Shown: piece after piece, positions 24,622-32,654 of the stretch
Layout: each line of letters opens with the position of its first letter
Position numbering within the stretch: position 1 is the first letter of the stretch
Source: Planctomycetota bacterium
GTDB taxonomy: Bacteria > Planctomycetota > Phycisphaerae > Phycisphaerales > UBA1924
Assembly (NCBI GenBank): GCA_018968885.1
Contig: JAGWZK010000001.1
Coordinates: 248,001-312,000 of the forward strand
DNA: 64,000 nucleotides
Direction: 5' to 3'
Notes under the pieces: generated by a model
Told to the model about the DNA's origin: nothing
Seen by the model: the letters and a program-made list of their open reading frames with translations, nothing else
Database searches by the model: none
Translations under genes and position numbers: made by a program

Positions 24622-24960
24622 ATGAACATTTCTGTCACCCGCCAGAATCAGGAGTTCATCGCCAACCTGGTCAAGGGTGGTCGCTACGCCTCTGCGAGCG
24701 AGGTAGTGCGCGATGCCATTCGCTTGCTTGAGGACCGCGAAGAGCGACGCCGCGCATGGGCGAAACACGCCAAGGTGCTGTTGAAGGATGCCGAGGCGGA
24801 TGTTGCAGAAGGTCAGACGCGTAATTTGGATGATGTTCGCAACATGCTTCTAGGGGATATCGAACCGCTTTCGATTCAAATGCGTCGCCCAAACGCCAAG
24901 AAGATCGCATCACGCAAGCGGACTCGTAGTGTCAATGCGAAATTTGCAACCAAACCGTAA
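24622..24960 (+). CDS. parD: ParD-type ribbon-helix-helix antitoxin, no toxin adjacent
   Basis: 112 residues. MNISVTRQNQEFIANLVKGG then RYASASEVVRDAIRLLEDRE is a textbook ParD/CC2985-type RHH domain (beta strand, then two helices). Ribosome-binding site AGGAG lies 6 bases upstream, and a phased operator precedes it. The tail after residue 80 is longer than usual and ends very basic (KKIASRKRTRS). ParD normally precedes a ParE toxin by a few bases; here the next gene is on the opposite strand, only 70 bases away, and the short overlapping frame 24929-25141 does not look like ParE. Either the toxin was lost or the protein now works as a stand-alone regulator. Confidence 0.85.
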   Translation: MNISVTRQNQEFIANLVKGGRYASASEVVRDAIRLLEDREERRRAWAKHAKVLLKDAEADVAEGQTRNLDDVRNMLLGDIEPLSIQMRRPNAKKIASRKRTRSVNAKFATKP

Positions 24961-25030
24961 ATTCTGGCCAGAGACATTTGAGGCAGCGCTCGAAGATCTG
25001 CTGCCCTCGAATACCTCGGTGATTCAACGT

Positions 25031-26542
25031 CTAGCAGCCCGACGCGAAAGAACTCACGAAATCGAGATAATCAAACAAATCAACAACACCATCACGGTTA
25101 AAGTCCGAGGGGCAGCGCACACCAATAAAAATGTTGCTTGAAGCCGTCGTGCCACATGAGTCGGTGATTCGCACGCTGTAGTTGCCCAGCGTGGACAGCT
25201 CCGCCGGGTCGATGGTCAGCGTTGGTGTGCTGACACCACTTACGCTCGATGAACCTTGCAAAGGCAATCCGCCCTTGAACCATTGATAGGTCAACGTGCC
25301 GGTGCCCTCGGCGGAAACGCTCAGTTGTACACGCTCGCCCGGGCTGATGGTGCGGGGCGGTGAAAGTTGTTGAATGATCGGACCACCGGCGGCCAAGTTG
25401 AATATGTAAGCCGCTCCACGCGAACCGCTCACACCAGGCGCACCGACAATCGCCACGTTTCCATCAATCGCCACCGCTTGACCGAACTCGTCCGAACTTT
25501 GCAGATCACCCGGGGCGAGTTTGCTGGTTTGCGTCCATGTCGTCGTGCCTTGCTTGGTGAAGACATAGGCGGCACCCGAGTCTACAGCTGGCGCATTCGC
25601 ATATGGAGCTCCGACGACCAATCGAGTCGGAGAAGCTCCAACCGATGCGCCGAAGAAATCACCAAACTGACCGTCAGAAGGGTAAATAGAAACGAACTGG
25701 CCCCAGTAGACCTGGCCAGAACTGCGAAACAAAGCAACAGATCCAGACGAATTTGGCTGATTGAAGCTGCCGGGAACGCCCATAGCCAGCAAGTTTTCAG
25801 TCATGGCAAGCGAATATCCAACAAACGCTTCGCCGCCAACTCCAAACGGGTAGCGATTCACACTGTTATTAAACTGACTGTTGATTGACTTGATGATCGT
25901 AGAGCCAAAGGAAGAAGCAGTACCAGCAAAGAAGTCTCCATATGACGCGAGCGCTGCCGAGTTTGAAGCAAAGTAGTTGACTCCGGTGAAATTGCCTTGA
26001 AGTGGCGAACTCGAACTCACTCGTTGTCTATACACGTTGTCAGCACCGGATGCAAAAACTTCCTCAAAGCCCGATTGCACACTTGCAGAGACAAGTACAT
26101 TTCTACCGAATCCGTCAAAAATAGTGCTTGATGAAAGTTCGGCATCAAACCTACCTGTCCACGCACTGCCGATTTTGGTGAACGCACTCACCATGCCCTG
26201 TGTGGTTCCAGCGCGGGGTGCCGCGACGAAGATCGCACGAGAAATGGGACCAATCGAAACAGCCACGCCGAATCGATGATTGGGTCGATCGGGAAGCGTG
26301 AGACGAGCGGTTTGAATCCAGAGGTTGCTTTGCTTCTCAAAAACGTAGACGGCGCTTCCAAGCGATTCTTCAGCAGCGGGTGCGCCAACCACTGCAATGT
26401 CGCCAGAAATCGCCACCGATGTGCCGAAGCGATTGCCGATGGGCACATCACTTGGCGCGAGTCGCACAATCTGTGACACGCACTGCGCACCGGCGATACC
26501 CGAAAATCCCAGCAGAGTAACCACAACGAGAGCATTACGCAT
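25031..26542 (-). CDS. Secreted FG-GAP-like/Ig-like protein with GC-type dockerin tag
   Basis: 503 residues. Signal peptide MRNALVVVTLLGFSGIAGAQ. Residues about 25-400 contain FG-GAP-like beta-propeller repeats, recognisable as FGTSVAISGDIAVVGAPAAE, RFGVAVSIG, FGASVGASPTRLVVGAPYAN and FGQAVAIDGNVAIVGAPG. An Ig-like domain follows (PGERVQLSVSAEGTGTLTYQ and STLGNYSVRITDSC). The last 27 residues are one dockerin-like unit, CPSDFNRDGVVDLFDYLDFV then SSFASGC, giving a single calcium loop instead of the usual pair. Exported, probably surface-attached or periplasmic; function unknown. The FG-GAP stretch has weaker codon bias than its neighbours. Confidence 0.8.
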   Translation of the reverse strand: MRNALVVVTLLGFSGIAGAQCVSQIVRLAPSDVPIGNRFGTSVAISGDIAVVGAPAAEESLGSAVYVFEKQSNLWIQTARLTLPDRPNHRFGVAVSIGPISRAIFVAAPRAGTTQGMVSAFTKIGSAWTGRFDAELSSSTIFDGFGRNVLVSASVQSGFEEVFASGADNVYRQRVSSSSPLQGNFTGVNYFASNSAALASYGDFFAGTASSFGSTIIKSINSQFNNSVNRYPFGVGGEAFVGYSLAMTENLLAMGVPGSFNQPNSSGSVALFRSSGQVYWGQFVSIYPSDGQFGDFFGASVGASPTRLVVGAPYANAPAVDSGAAYVFTKQGTTTWTQTSKLAPGDLQSSDEFGQAVAIDGNVAIVGAPGVSGSRGAAYIFNLAAGGPIIQQLSPPRTISPGERVQLSVSAEGTGTLTYQWFKGGLPLQGSSSVSGVSTPTLTIDPAELSTLGNYSVRITDSCGTTASSNIFIGVRCPSDFNRDGVVDLFDYLDFVSSFASGC

Positions 26543-26623
26543 GAGAACCTCCGGGTCGAAGTTTACAAACCAGAGGTACGCGACGCAATAGATATGTTTT
26601 GGAAAATTACCACAATACCCAGA

Positions 26624-27103
26624 TTAGCCGCTAGTCCGCAACCCTCTAAAAAACTCCTTCAGCAACATCGCCGATTCTTCCGCCATCAGGCCCTGCACAA
26701 ACTCGGTGGGTCGATGGTTCAGCCGCGGATCAGAGAGCAATTGCATCAGAGAGGTGACCGCCCCGGCCTTGGGGTCACTGGCCCCAAAGACGACGCGCCC
26801 GACGCGCGCATTGACAATCAGCCCCGCGCACATCGGGCAGGGTTCGAGGGTGACGACGAGAGTGCAGTCGTTGAGCCGCCAATCACCGATGGCTTCGCAC
26901 GCGCGGACGATCGCCGTGAACTCGGCGTGCGCGTGGGGCTGGCGGTCATTCTCACGCCGGTTGGACCCCGTCCCCAACACCTCGCCCGTCGCCGTGCGAT
27001 ACACGATCGCACCCACCGGCACTTCACGCTCGCTCGCGGCATGGCGCGCCAGGTCCAGCGCGCGGATCATCATGGCCGTGTCGAGATCACTGGGCATCTT
27101 CAC
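26624..27103 (-). CDS. tadA: tRNA-specific adenosine deaminase
   Basis: 159 residues, standard for TadA. Zinc and catalytic motifs: HAE at 59-61 (His59, Glu61) within RQPHAHAEFTAI, and TLEPCPMCAGLIVNARVGRV with Cys89 and Cys92. GAVTSLMQLLSDPRLNHRPT is the substrate-side loop typical of TadA. It deaminates A34 to inosine in tRNA-Arg(ACG). The start overlaps the tatC stop by four bases (ATGA), so it is translated as the second gene of a tatC-tadA pair. Confidence 0.95.
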   Translation of the reverse strand: MKMPSDLDTAMMIRALDLARHAASEREVPVGAIVYRTATGEVLGTGSNRRENDRQPHAHAEFTAIVRACEAIGDWRLNDCTLVVTLEPCPMCAGLIVNARVGRVVFGASDPKAGAVTSLMQLLSDPRLNHRPTEFVQGLMAEESAMLLKEFFRGLRTSG

Positions 27104-28473
27104 ACCCTCGGCTCCTCAGGTGGTGCACCATTCGCCCGATACCACTGCCCTGCACCGCTCATTCCCTGCTCATTGATGCGGCTGATCTCTTCATCACTCA
27201 TACCCAGTGGTGGCAGATCGCGCGAAGGGTCTGGACCCGGACTTGGTTCAACCCGCGGCCCCGCAAACGGCTCACCATCCGGACCCGCATTCGGATTGAA
27301 TGGCATCGGCGGCGAAGATGGAGGCGACCAGGGTTGGGGGGGTTGAGAGGGTGGTTGAGGGGGCGGCTGCGAAGGCGGCGGATCAGCAGGAGGTTTCGGA
27401 TCTTCCCACCGTTCCCGCCCGGTTTCTTTCTTACCCGCCACACGCTTGGCCGGGAACCACTTGATCAGCAGGATCGAGAGTTCGTACAGCCCGTAGAAAG
27501 GGATCGCCGCGAGGGCAAGCGTCAATGGGTCGCCCGGCGTCACAAGTGCAGAAGCAATCACGCAGACCAACAGCGCGTAACGCCGAAACTTCTTCAGGTG
27601 TGTGTCTTTGAGGATGCCGATCCAGCTCAAAAGCAGCAGCACCACCGGCAACTGGAACCCAATCGAAAACGACAACGTGAGCAGAAGCACAAAGTTGATG
27701 TATTCACTGATGCGGAATTGCGGCAGCACGCCCGCGCTCTTGGCCAATGGCACCGACACGATCGAGATGCCGCCACCATCGATGGGCAGCGCCACCCGCA
27801 GTTCAGGAATCTGCCGCACCACCCACGCGCTTCCCGCCGCGGGGTTGGTCGGATCACCATCCAAGACGGGGAGGTTCAAAAGTGGTGTCGTGATCTCTGG
27901 TGCGAGCGTGGGAACCTCAAAGGGCTTCAACCCCAGTTCCGCTGAGAAGTTGATCAGGAACGACAACGCCAGGGGCAGGATCATGTAAAACAGCGTCGCC
28001 ACGCCCGCCAGCGTCAACACCAGTGACAGCGGCAAGAGAAAACGCACGAAGCGTTTCTCGTGCGCGTACAGCCCGGGCGCAACAAAGCGCCACAGTTGGT
28101 AGAGGATCCACGGGCTGCCCGCCAATGCCGCGGCAATCAACGCGATCTTGAAGGCGGTGTTGAAGCTCTCCATCGGCGCAGTAGAGATCAGCGCCGCGGG
28201 CAAGCCCCGCTCTTGCAGCAACTTCTGCAGCGGCATCAAGAGGAATGAAGTGAGTGGTTTGAGGAAGACCAGGCCCAGGAGCAGGAACGGGACAATGCCC
28301 CACGCGGCGAGAAAGAGCCGCTTGCGCAATTCTTCAAGGTGACTGAAGAGGGACATGACCGCGCCGGGGTCTTCGGGGGGAGCCGATGGGCGCGGTGACT
28401 CGGGGGGCATGGGTTGGCCCTTGGCGGCTGCCGCGGCACGACCCAGGTTGTTGAAGAGGTTCCAAGCCACCAT
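27100..28473 (-). CDS. tatC: Sec-independent (Tat) translocase subunit TatC, enlarged
   Basis: 457 residues from the ATG at 28473, chosen because AGGAG lies 2 bases upstream and the preceding codons are not TatC-like. It is far longer than the usual 240-270. The core is canonical: SLFSHLEELRKRLFLAA with the conserved Glu, PMESFNTAFKIALIAAAL, SPWILYQLWRFVAPGLYAHE, ISEYINFVLLLTLSFSIGFQ, FRRYALLVCVIASALVTPGD. Two additions stand out: a hydrophilic insert at about 184-252 in the second large periplasmic loop, and a Pro-rich cytoplasmic tail of about 110 residues. TatC binds twin-arginine signal peptides. No tatA or tatB nearby. Confidence 0.93.
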   Translation of the reverse strand: MVAWNLFNNLGRAAAAAKGQPMPPESPRPSAPPEDPGAVMSLFSHLEELRKRLFLAAWGIVPFLLLGLVFLKPLTSFLLMPLQKLLQERGLPAALISTAPMESFNTAFKIALIAAALAGSPWILYQLWRFVAPGLYAHEKRFVRFLLPLSLVLTLAGVATLFYMILPLALSFLINFSAELGLKPFEVPTLAPEITTPLLNLPVLDGDPTNPAAGSAWVVRQIPELRVALPIDGGGISIVSVPLAKSAGVLPQFRISEYINFVLLLTLSFSIGFQLPVVLLLLSWIGILKDTHLKKFRRYALLVCVIASALVTPGDPLTLALAAIPFYGLYELSILLIKWFPAKRVAGKKETGRERWEDPKPPADPPPSQPPPQPPSQPPQPWSPPSSPPMPFNPNAGPDGEPFAGPRVEPSPGPDPSRDLPPLGMSDEEISRINEQGMSGAGQWYRANGAPPEEPRV

Positions 28474-28512
28474 GGCTCCTAAGGGTGAAGCGGGTTTGGT
28501 TCTTGTTTGTAA

Positions 28513-28561
28513 TTCGGAGAGTCCGATCTGTCTTTGCAGACAGAGACCCTCGGATTCCGAA
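28513..28561. promoter_or_regulatory. Nested inverted repeat between tatC and an ECF sigma gene
   Basis: Three helices nest symmetrically: TTCGGA (28513-28518)/TCCGAA (28556-28561), TCCGA (28522-28526)/TCGGA (28550-28554), CTGTCT (28528-28533)/AGACAG (28538-28543) with a TTGC loop. It lies in the divergent promoter region, 40 bases from the tatC start, and could fold in the tatC leader RNA or act as an operator. Confidence 0.45.
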
Positions 28562-28634
28562 CAAGTTGCGACGGGGCGCGTCGCACTCGTCATCGTAGTG
28601 ACACAGAGGGGCGGGCCCATGGTGGCCCGAGACG

Positions 28635-29291
28635 ATGCGCGAGCCAGAACCTATTCCCGGAGAATCCGGGTCCGATGGGGGATTGACGCCGCAGGAGATT
28701 GCGGGGCTGTCGTCGCGCGCGGAGGGCGGGTCGGGGGTCGTTGATCGGACATGGCTGGATCAGGTGTGGCAAGAGCATCGGCGCTGGGTGGCAGCGATTC
28801 TGCTGGCGTACAAGCCGCGCGATGTGGATCTGGATGACCTGTTGCAGGAAGTGGCGTTCGCGATCGTGAGGCATGGCAAGGACCTGCGTGATGCGGGTGC
28901 GGTGCGGCCGTGGTTGCGGACGGTGGCGATCAACGCGGCACGCGCGAGTGCGCGAAGTGAGAAGCTGCGTCGACACGCTCGGTTGGATGGTCCGGAAGGG
29001 AGCATCGATCCGGCGGACAGCCGCGGCGCGTGGGATGGGGACTTGAACGAAGAGGCGCGGCGGATTTTGGACCTGGCGATGCAACTGCCAGAGGGATACC
29101 GCGAGCCGCTGTTGATGAAGTCTCTACGTGACATGAGCTATCGCCAGATCGGCGAGGCGATGGGATTGCCCGAGACGACGGTGGAAACACGGATCGCGCG
29201 GGCGCGACGGATGCTGCGCGATTTGCAGAGACAGGATGAAATACAGATTGCGGAATCGGCGATTCCGCGCCGGGTTCCGGCGCGATCGTGA
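28635..29291 (+). CDS. ECF RNA polymerase sigma factor
   Basis: 218 residues. Region 2: WLDQVWQEHRRWVAAILLAY, DVDLDDLLQEVAFAIVRHGK, AVRPWLRTVAINAARASARS. Region 4: LPEGYREPLLMKSLRDMSYR and QIGEAMGLPETTVETRIARA. About 35 N-terminal residues are low-complexity, so a downstream start near the conserved region is possible. No anti-sigma gene is attached; the next gene, 41 bases away on the same strand, is a lysophospholipid acyltransferase, which hints at envelope-related control. Confidence 0.88.
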   Translation: MREPEPIPGESGSDGGLTPQEIAGLSSRAEGGSGVVDRTWLDQVWQEHRRWVAAILLAYKPRDVDLDDLLQEVAFAIVRHGKDLRDAGAVRPWLRTVAINAARASARSEKLRRHARLDGPEGSIDPADSRGAWDGDLNEEARRILDLAMQLPEGYREPLLMKSLRDMSYRQIGEAMGLPETTVETRIARARRMLRDLQRQDEIQIAESAIPRRVPARS

Positions 29292-29332
29292 AAGGCAACA
29301 GGTTGCGTGGTTGAGTTGAATATGGTTGCGAT

Positions 29333-30457
29333 GTGACAGCCGCGGCGGCATCCATCTGGCGAGTTTTCGACACTCCGGCTAAGACATTGGCCTTGGGTGG
29401 TCTCACGCTGCCTTTGGTGCTGGGGCCGGAGCGGGCGGTGCGGCTGGCTGCAGCGATTGGCCGGGGCTTTGGCAGTAGCTTCATCAATCGCAAGCGTTTG
29501 CAGCGCGGTGTGGAGCATCTGCGCGAGGCGTTTCCAGATCTGGATGAAGTTGAACATCGACGTTTGGCGTTGAGCGCGTACGAACACATTTTCAAATTGG
29601 GCGCCGAGTTCAGCTTCGCGCCCAGGTTATTGACCGAGGATGCCTGGCCGCGGCACATCGCGCTCACAGATGTTTCAGCGCCGGTGCGAGCGTTGCTTGG
29701 TTCACGCCCAGTGACGCTGATCACCGGGCATGTGGGAAACTGGGAATTGATCGGCTACGCCCTCGCGCTGATGGGTTTCCCCATTCACGCGGTGTATCGG
29801 CCCATCGACAATCGCGCGCTCGATGGCTGGATGCGCGAGACGCGGCGGCGGCGCGGACTGACCTTGGTGAGTAAGTGGGGGGCGGTGCGGGATATTCCCA
29901 AGGCGATGGCCATGGGGAACGCCGCGGGATTCGTGGCCGATCAGAATGGCGGCGATCGCGGAGTCTTCGTGCCGTATTTCGGACGCTTGTGCAGCACGTA
30001 TAAATCGGTTGGCTTGATGGCGATGCAATTTGAATCTCCGATTGTGTGCGGCTTTGCGAGGCGACTGAAACCGGGCGAAGCCGTGCCGCCGGGCACACGT
30101 GCGCAGCCAGGGTTTGGTGGGCCGGGGTCCCTGCGATACGTGGCGGAGATTGTCGATGCGTTTGGGCCGGAAGATTGGAATCGCTATCCGGACCCCTTGT
30201 TCTATCTCACCGCGCGATATCGACGGGCTATGGAAGTGATGATCCGGCGAGCTCCGGAGCAGTATCTGTGGATGCACCGAGTCTGGAGAGCGCGGCCACC
30301 TCACGAGCGGCTGGATAAGCCCTTTCCGGCAGCACTCAAAGAGAAACTGGCGTGGCTGCCGTGGATGACTACCGAGGAATTGGAGCGGATCATCGAACGC
30401 AGCGAGCGCGATCGGGTGGAGTATCGGACGAACCCACCCAAGAAACGCAAGAAGTAG
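29333..30457 (+). CDS. LpxL/HtrB-type lysophospholipid acyltransferase
   Basis: 374 residues, GTG start. The catalytic HX4(D/E) motif is seen in LITGHVGNWELIGYAL, followed by family landmarks AVYRPIDNRALDGWMR, RRRRGLTLVSKWGAVRDIPK, GFVADQNGGDRGVFVPYFGR and YLWMHRVWRARP (the end-of-family W-x-HRRW-like block). Such enzymes add a secondary acyl chain to lipid A or acylate other glycolipids from acyl-ACP at the inner face of the membrane. One hydrophobic N-terminal region (LALGGLTLPLVLG) may be a membrane anchor. It ends in a lysine-rich tail. Confidence 0.87.
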   Translation: MTAAAASIWRVFDTPAKTLALGGLTLPLVLGPERAVRLAAAIGRGFGSSFINRKRLQRGVEHLREAFPDLDEVEHRRLALSAYEHIFKLGAEFSFAPRLLTEDAWPRHIALTDVSAPVRALLGSRPVTLITGHVGNWELIGYALALMGFPIHAVYRPIDNRALDGWMRETRRRRGLTLVSKWGAVRDIPKAMAMGNAAGFVADQNGGDRGVFVPYFGRLCSTYKSVGLMAMQFESPIVCGFARRLKPGEAVPPGTRAQPGFGGPGSLRYVAEIVDAFGPEDWNRYPDPLFYLTARYRRAMEVMIRRAPEQYLWMHRVWRARPPHERLDKPFPAALKEKLAWLPWMTTEELERIIERSERDRVEYRTNPPKKRKK

Positions 30458-30547
30458 GTTGATGGGGGCATCAACCGATAGCAGTTGCCGGACGTATAGG
30501 TAGTGCTGTCAGGCATTAATTGGCCAAAGGGCCAACAGGAGTACACC

Positions 30548-30985
30548 GTGTCACCACAGCAATCCGATGGCGAAGCACAGGCGATGGACGAGGCCTCTGA
30601 TGGTCGGTTGGCGGGGTATCGCGTGCTGGTGGTTGAGGATGATAAGGACGTGCGCGATTCGGTGGTCGCCGCGATGATCGCTGAGGGGGCCGATGCCATG
30701 GGTGTTGGCGATGGCGACTCGGCGATTCATATGTGCGCTGAGGGTGAGCCGGACTTGGTGGTGCTGGACATGATGCTGCCCAATCGGTCGGGCTTTCTGG
30801 TGCTGGAGAAGATCAAGGGGTATGAGGATTCGCCGGTGGTGATCATGATGACGGCCAACGAAGGCAAGCGGCACCAGGCGTATGCCGAGAGCCAGGGCGT
30901 GGATGACTATCTGGTCAAGCCAGTGCCCCTGGAGCGATTGATCGAACGCTCGGTGGAATTGCTCAAGCAGAATGAGGAAGAGTGA
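30548..30985 (+). CDS. Single-domain response regulator (CheY-like)
   Basis: 145 residues from the GTG at 30548, chosen because AGGAG sits 6 bases upstream; an ATG-led frame from 30503 lacks a site. The receiver domain spans about 24-141: RVLVVEDDKDV with the acidic pocket, LVVLDMMLPNRSGF with phospho-acceptor Asp74, VIMMTANEGK with the conserved Thr, and DDYLVKPVPLERLIE with the conserved Lys. No output domain. It probably relays phosphorylation from a kinase encoded elsewhere; the hybrid kinase at 44293 is a possible but distant partner. Confidence 0.9.
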   Translation: MSPQQSDGEAQAMDEASDGRLAGYRVLVVEDDKDVRDSVVAAMIAEGADAMGVGDGDSAIHMCAEGEPDLVVLDMMLPNRSGFLVLEKIKGYEDSPVVIMMTANEGKRHQAYAESQGVDDYLVKPVPLERLIERSVELLKQNEEE

Positions 30986-31038
30986 GAATTCGCAGCGGGC
31001 AGAGCGAGCCAACAATCGACCATTGATAGTGAGGTTTC

Positions 31039-31368
31039 ATGCCCAGAGCGCGACAACTTGTCTTGATGAAGTCTTCGGGGACGCCGGGTAAGTCGGGTGG
31101 GCCACTGGGCCTGCCACGCCAGGTTCGCGAGTTGTTTGCGAATTTTAACACGGCACCGGATGGGGGCCCAGCTCCTTCCAGCGGCTTGGAATTGCTCCAC
31201 GGTCCGGGAATGACGGTGGAAATCCCCGCTTCTGGCGAAAAATCCGAGGTGCAGCAGGCCATGATCACCGTCTCGGATGATGACATTGCCTGGCCGGTGC
31301 TGTCGAGGGCGTGTCGGGCCAACGGATGGACGCTGGTAGATCTTGAATCCGGTCAGGCTTTTCTGTAA
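31039..31368 (+). CDS. Small conserved-looking hypothetical protein
   Basis: 109 residues with GAGG 5 bases before the ATG. The N-terminal half is Gly/Pro-rich (SSGTPGKSGGPLGLP), with a short RQVRELFANFNTA helix. The C-terminal 50 residues look folded (GMTVEIPASGEK, ISWP-like DDDIAWPVLSRACRANGWTL then VDLESGQAFL). No signal peptide, membrane helix or recognised family. It lies 53 bases after the response regulator and 9 bases before the pseudopilin gene, so it probably shares their transcript. Confidence 0.6.
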   Translation: MPRARQLVLMKSSGTPGKSGGPLGLPRQVRELFANFNTAPDGGPAPSSGLELLHGPGMTVEIPASGEKSEVQQAMITVSDDDIAWPVLSRACRANGWTLVDLESGQAFL

Positions 31369-31377
31369 TCTGAAGGG

Positions 31378-32274
31378 ATGGAACGCTTGCGCAACCGTGC
31401 ATTCACATTGATCGAATTGCTGGTCGTGATCGCCGTCATCGCGCTGTTGATCGCGATCCTGTTGCCAGCACTTGGCAAGGCGCGCTCGAGCGGCCGCGCT
31501 ACGCAATGTCTTTCCAACCTGCGGCAGTTGACGGTGGGGTGGTCGGCGTACCTGAATGAGAGCAAAGAGATCATGGTGCCGCACAAAATGCCCAACCGGG
31601 CAGGCGGCGCCGGCAACCCCTTGAATCAATACGAGATCGGCAACGGGCTCAAGTTCCGCCCGTCATGGATCGGCATCCTCGGGCCATACATCGGTGTCTA
31701 CCCCTTTGGTGAGCCAAGCCAGACCAGTTCGCGGCAGGATTACGTCGCATCGTGCTATCTGGATCCGGAAGTGAAGGATTGGAGCGACGAGCGCAACCAC
31801 TGTTACGGATACAACTATCTGTTTCTGGGCAACGCGCGCGAGACCAATGGCAAGTTCAACAACTATCCGGTGCGTGTCAGTTCGATTCAGATGACGGCGG
31901 GGACGGTGTTGTGCGCTGACAGCATGGGGACGGCGGTGAGTTATCCCAAGGATCAGTGGTTGCCCTATTCCAACGACGGCACCGCAGAAAATGCAGTGGG
32001 CAACGAGAGCATGACCAACGATCCGCCGCGCTTGACAGCGCAGAGTGATCGCCAGAGCGCACCTCACCGTTCTGGCCCGGCGGAGCGGCACCTGGGTCGT
32101 GTGAATACCTTGTGGATTGATGGGCACGGCTCAGTGATGAGCTTGTACGATCTGGGCTACCGCTTGAATGGCGATGGGACGATGCGTGACTTGGGTGGTG
32201 GGGCGGATGCCCCGACCAACAAGTTCTGGTCTGGAGATATGACGGACAAAGACCCGCCGCCACTGCCCGTCTGA
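31378..32274 (+). CDS. Type II/IV pseudopilin-like protein (H-X9-DG family)
   Basis: 298 residues. The prepilin N-terminus is [20 protein letters not shown]: cleavage by the prepilin peptidase would fall before the Phe (at A/F), with Glu at +5, followed by the hydrophobic assembly helix. The C-terminal part contains [15 protein letters not shown], the H-x9-D-G motif frequent in planctomycete pseudopilins. The body has [19 protein letters not shown], a segment shared by many members. Planctomycete genomes carry large numbers of these; they may build pseudopili or act as single exported proteins. No secretion-system genes lie nearby. Confidence 0.85.
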   Translation: MERLRNRAFTLIELLVVIAVIALLIAILLPALGKARSSGRATQCLSNLRQLTVGWSAYLNESKEIMVPHKMPNRAGGAGNPLNQYEIGNGLKFRPSWIGILGPYIGVYPFGEPSQTSSRQDYVASCYLDPEVKDWSDERNHCYGYNYLFLGNARETNGKFNNYPVRVSSIQMTAGTVLCADSMGTAVSYPKDQWLPYSNDGTAENAVGNESMTNDPPRLTAQSDRQSAPHRSGPAERHLGRVNTLWIDGHGSVMSLYDLGYRLNGDGTMRDLGGGADAPTNKFWSGDMTDKDPPPLPV

Positions 32275-32307
32275 ATGTCCCTTCTTTGGGGCACATACGA
32301 TTGCTGT

Positions 32308-32610
32308 ATGCCGACGTATGTCTACGAGATTCTGGATAAGAAAGGTCAGCCCACCGGGAAGACCTTCGAGATTGTGCAATCGATGAAAGAGGATGCGCTG
32401 ACCAAGCACCCCGAGACGGGTGAGCCCGTCCGCCGCGCGATTGTGGCGCCGCAGATCGCGGGAAAGTGGTCGGATATCAAAGGCAAGGGCGTGCTGTCAA
32501 ACTCGAACCTGGAGCGCATGGGCTTCACCAAGTACGAGCGCAAAGGAAAGGGATACATGGAGCGCGTGGCCGGCAAGCAAGGGCCCAAGTCGATCAGCGC
32601 GGATGATTAA
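32308..32610 (+). CDS. FmdB-like small protein lacking its zinc-ribbon cysteines
   Basis: 100 residues from the ATG at 32308 (MPTYVYEILDKKGQ). The scaffold follows FmdB/CxxC_CxxC_SSSS-type regulators: MPTYxY opening, FEIVQSMKEDALTKHP, then EPVRRAIVAP and a later GVLSNSNLERMGFTKYERKG. In ordinary FmdB proteins two CxxC pairs flank this stretch; here there is no cysteine at all (the positions read LDKK and HPET). The fold may be kept without metal. The basic, Lys-rich composition suggests nucleic-acid contact, but function is unknown even for the parent family. Confidence 0.6.
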   Translation: MPTYVYEILDKKGQPTGKTFEIVQSMKEDALTKHPETGEPVRRAIVAPQIAGKWSDIKGKGVLSNSNLERMGFTKYERKGKGYMERVAGKQGPKSISADD

Positions 32611-32654
32611 GCGCAATCGTCCGCGGCGACAGAGCGACACGTGAACACTGCCGC

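Noticed and set aside
24929-25141. Possible ParE toxin overlapping the parD end
   Set aside because: 70 codons, lacks ParE-like strand and helix pattern, and more than half of it is antisense to the dockerin coding end of the convergent gene.
30457-30476. Hairpin GGTTGATG/CATCAACC overlapping the acyltransferase stop codon
   Set aside because: Eight-bp stem but no T-run and no clear regulatory position; not called as a terminator.
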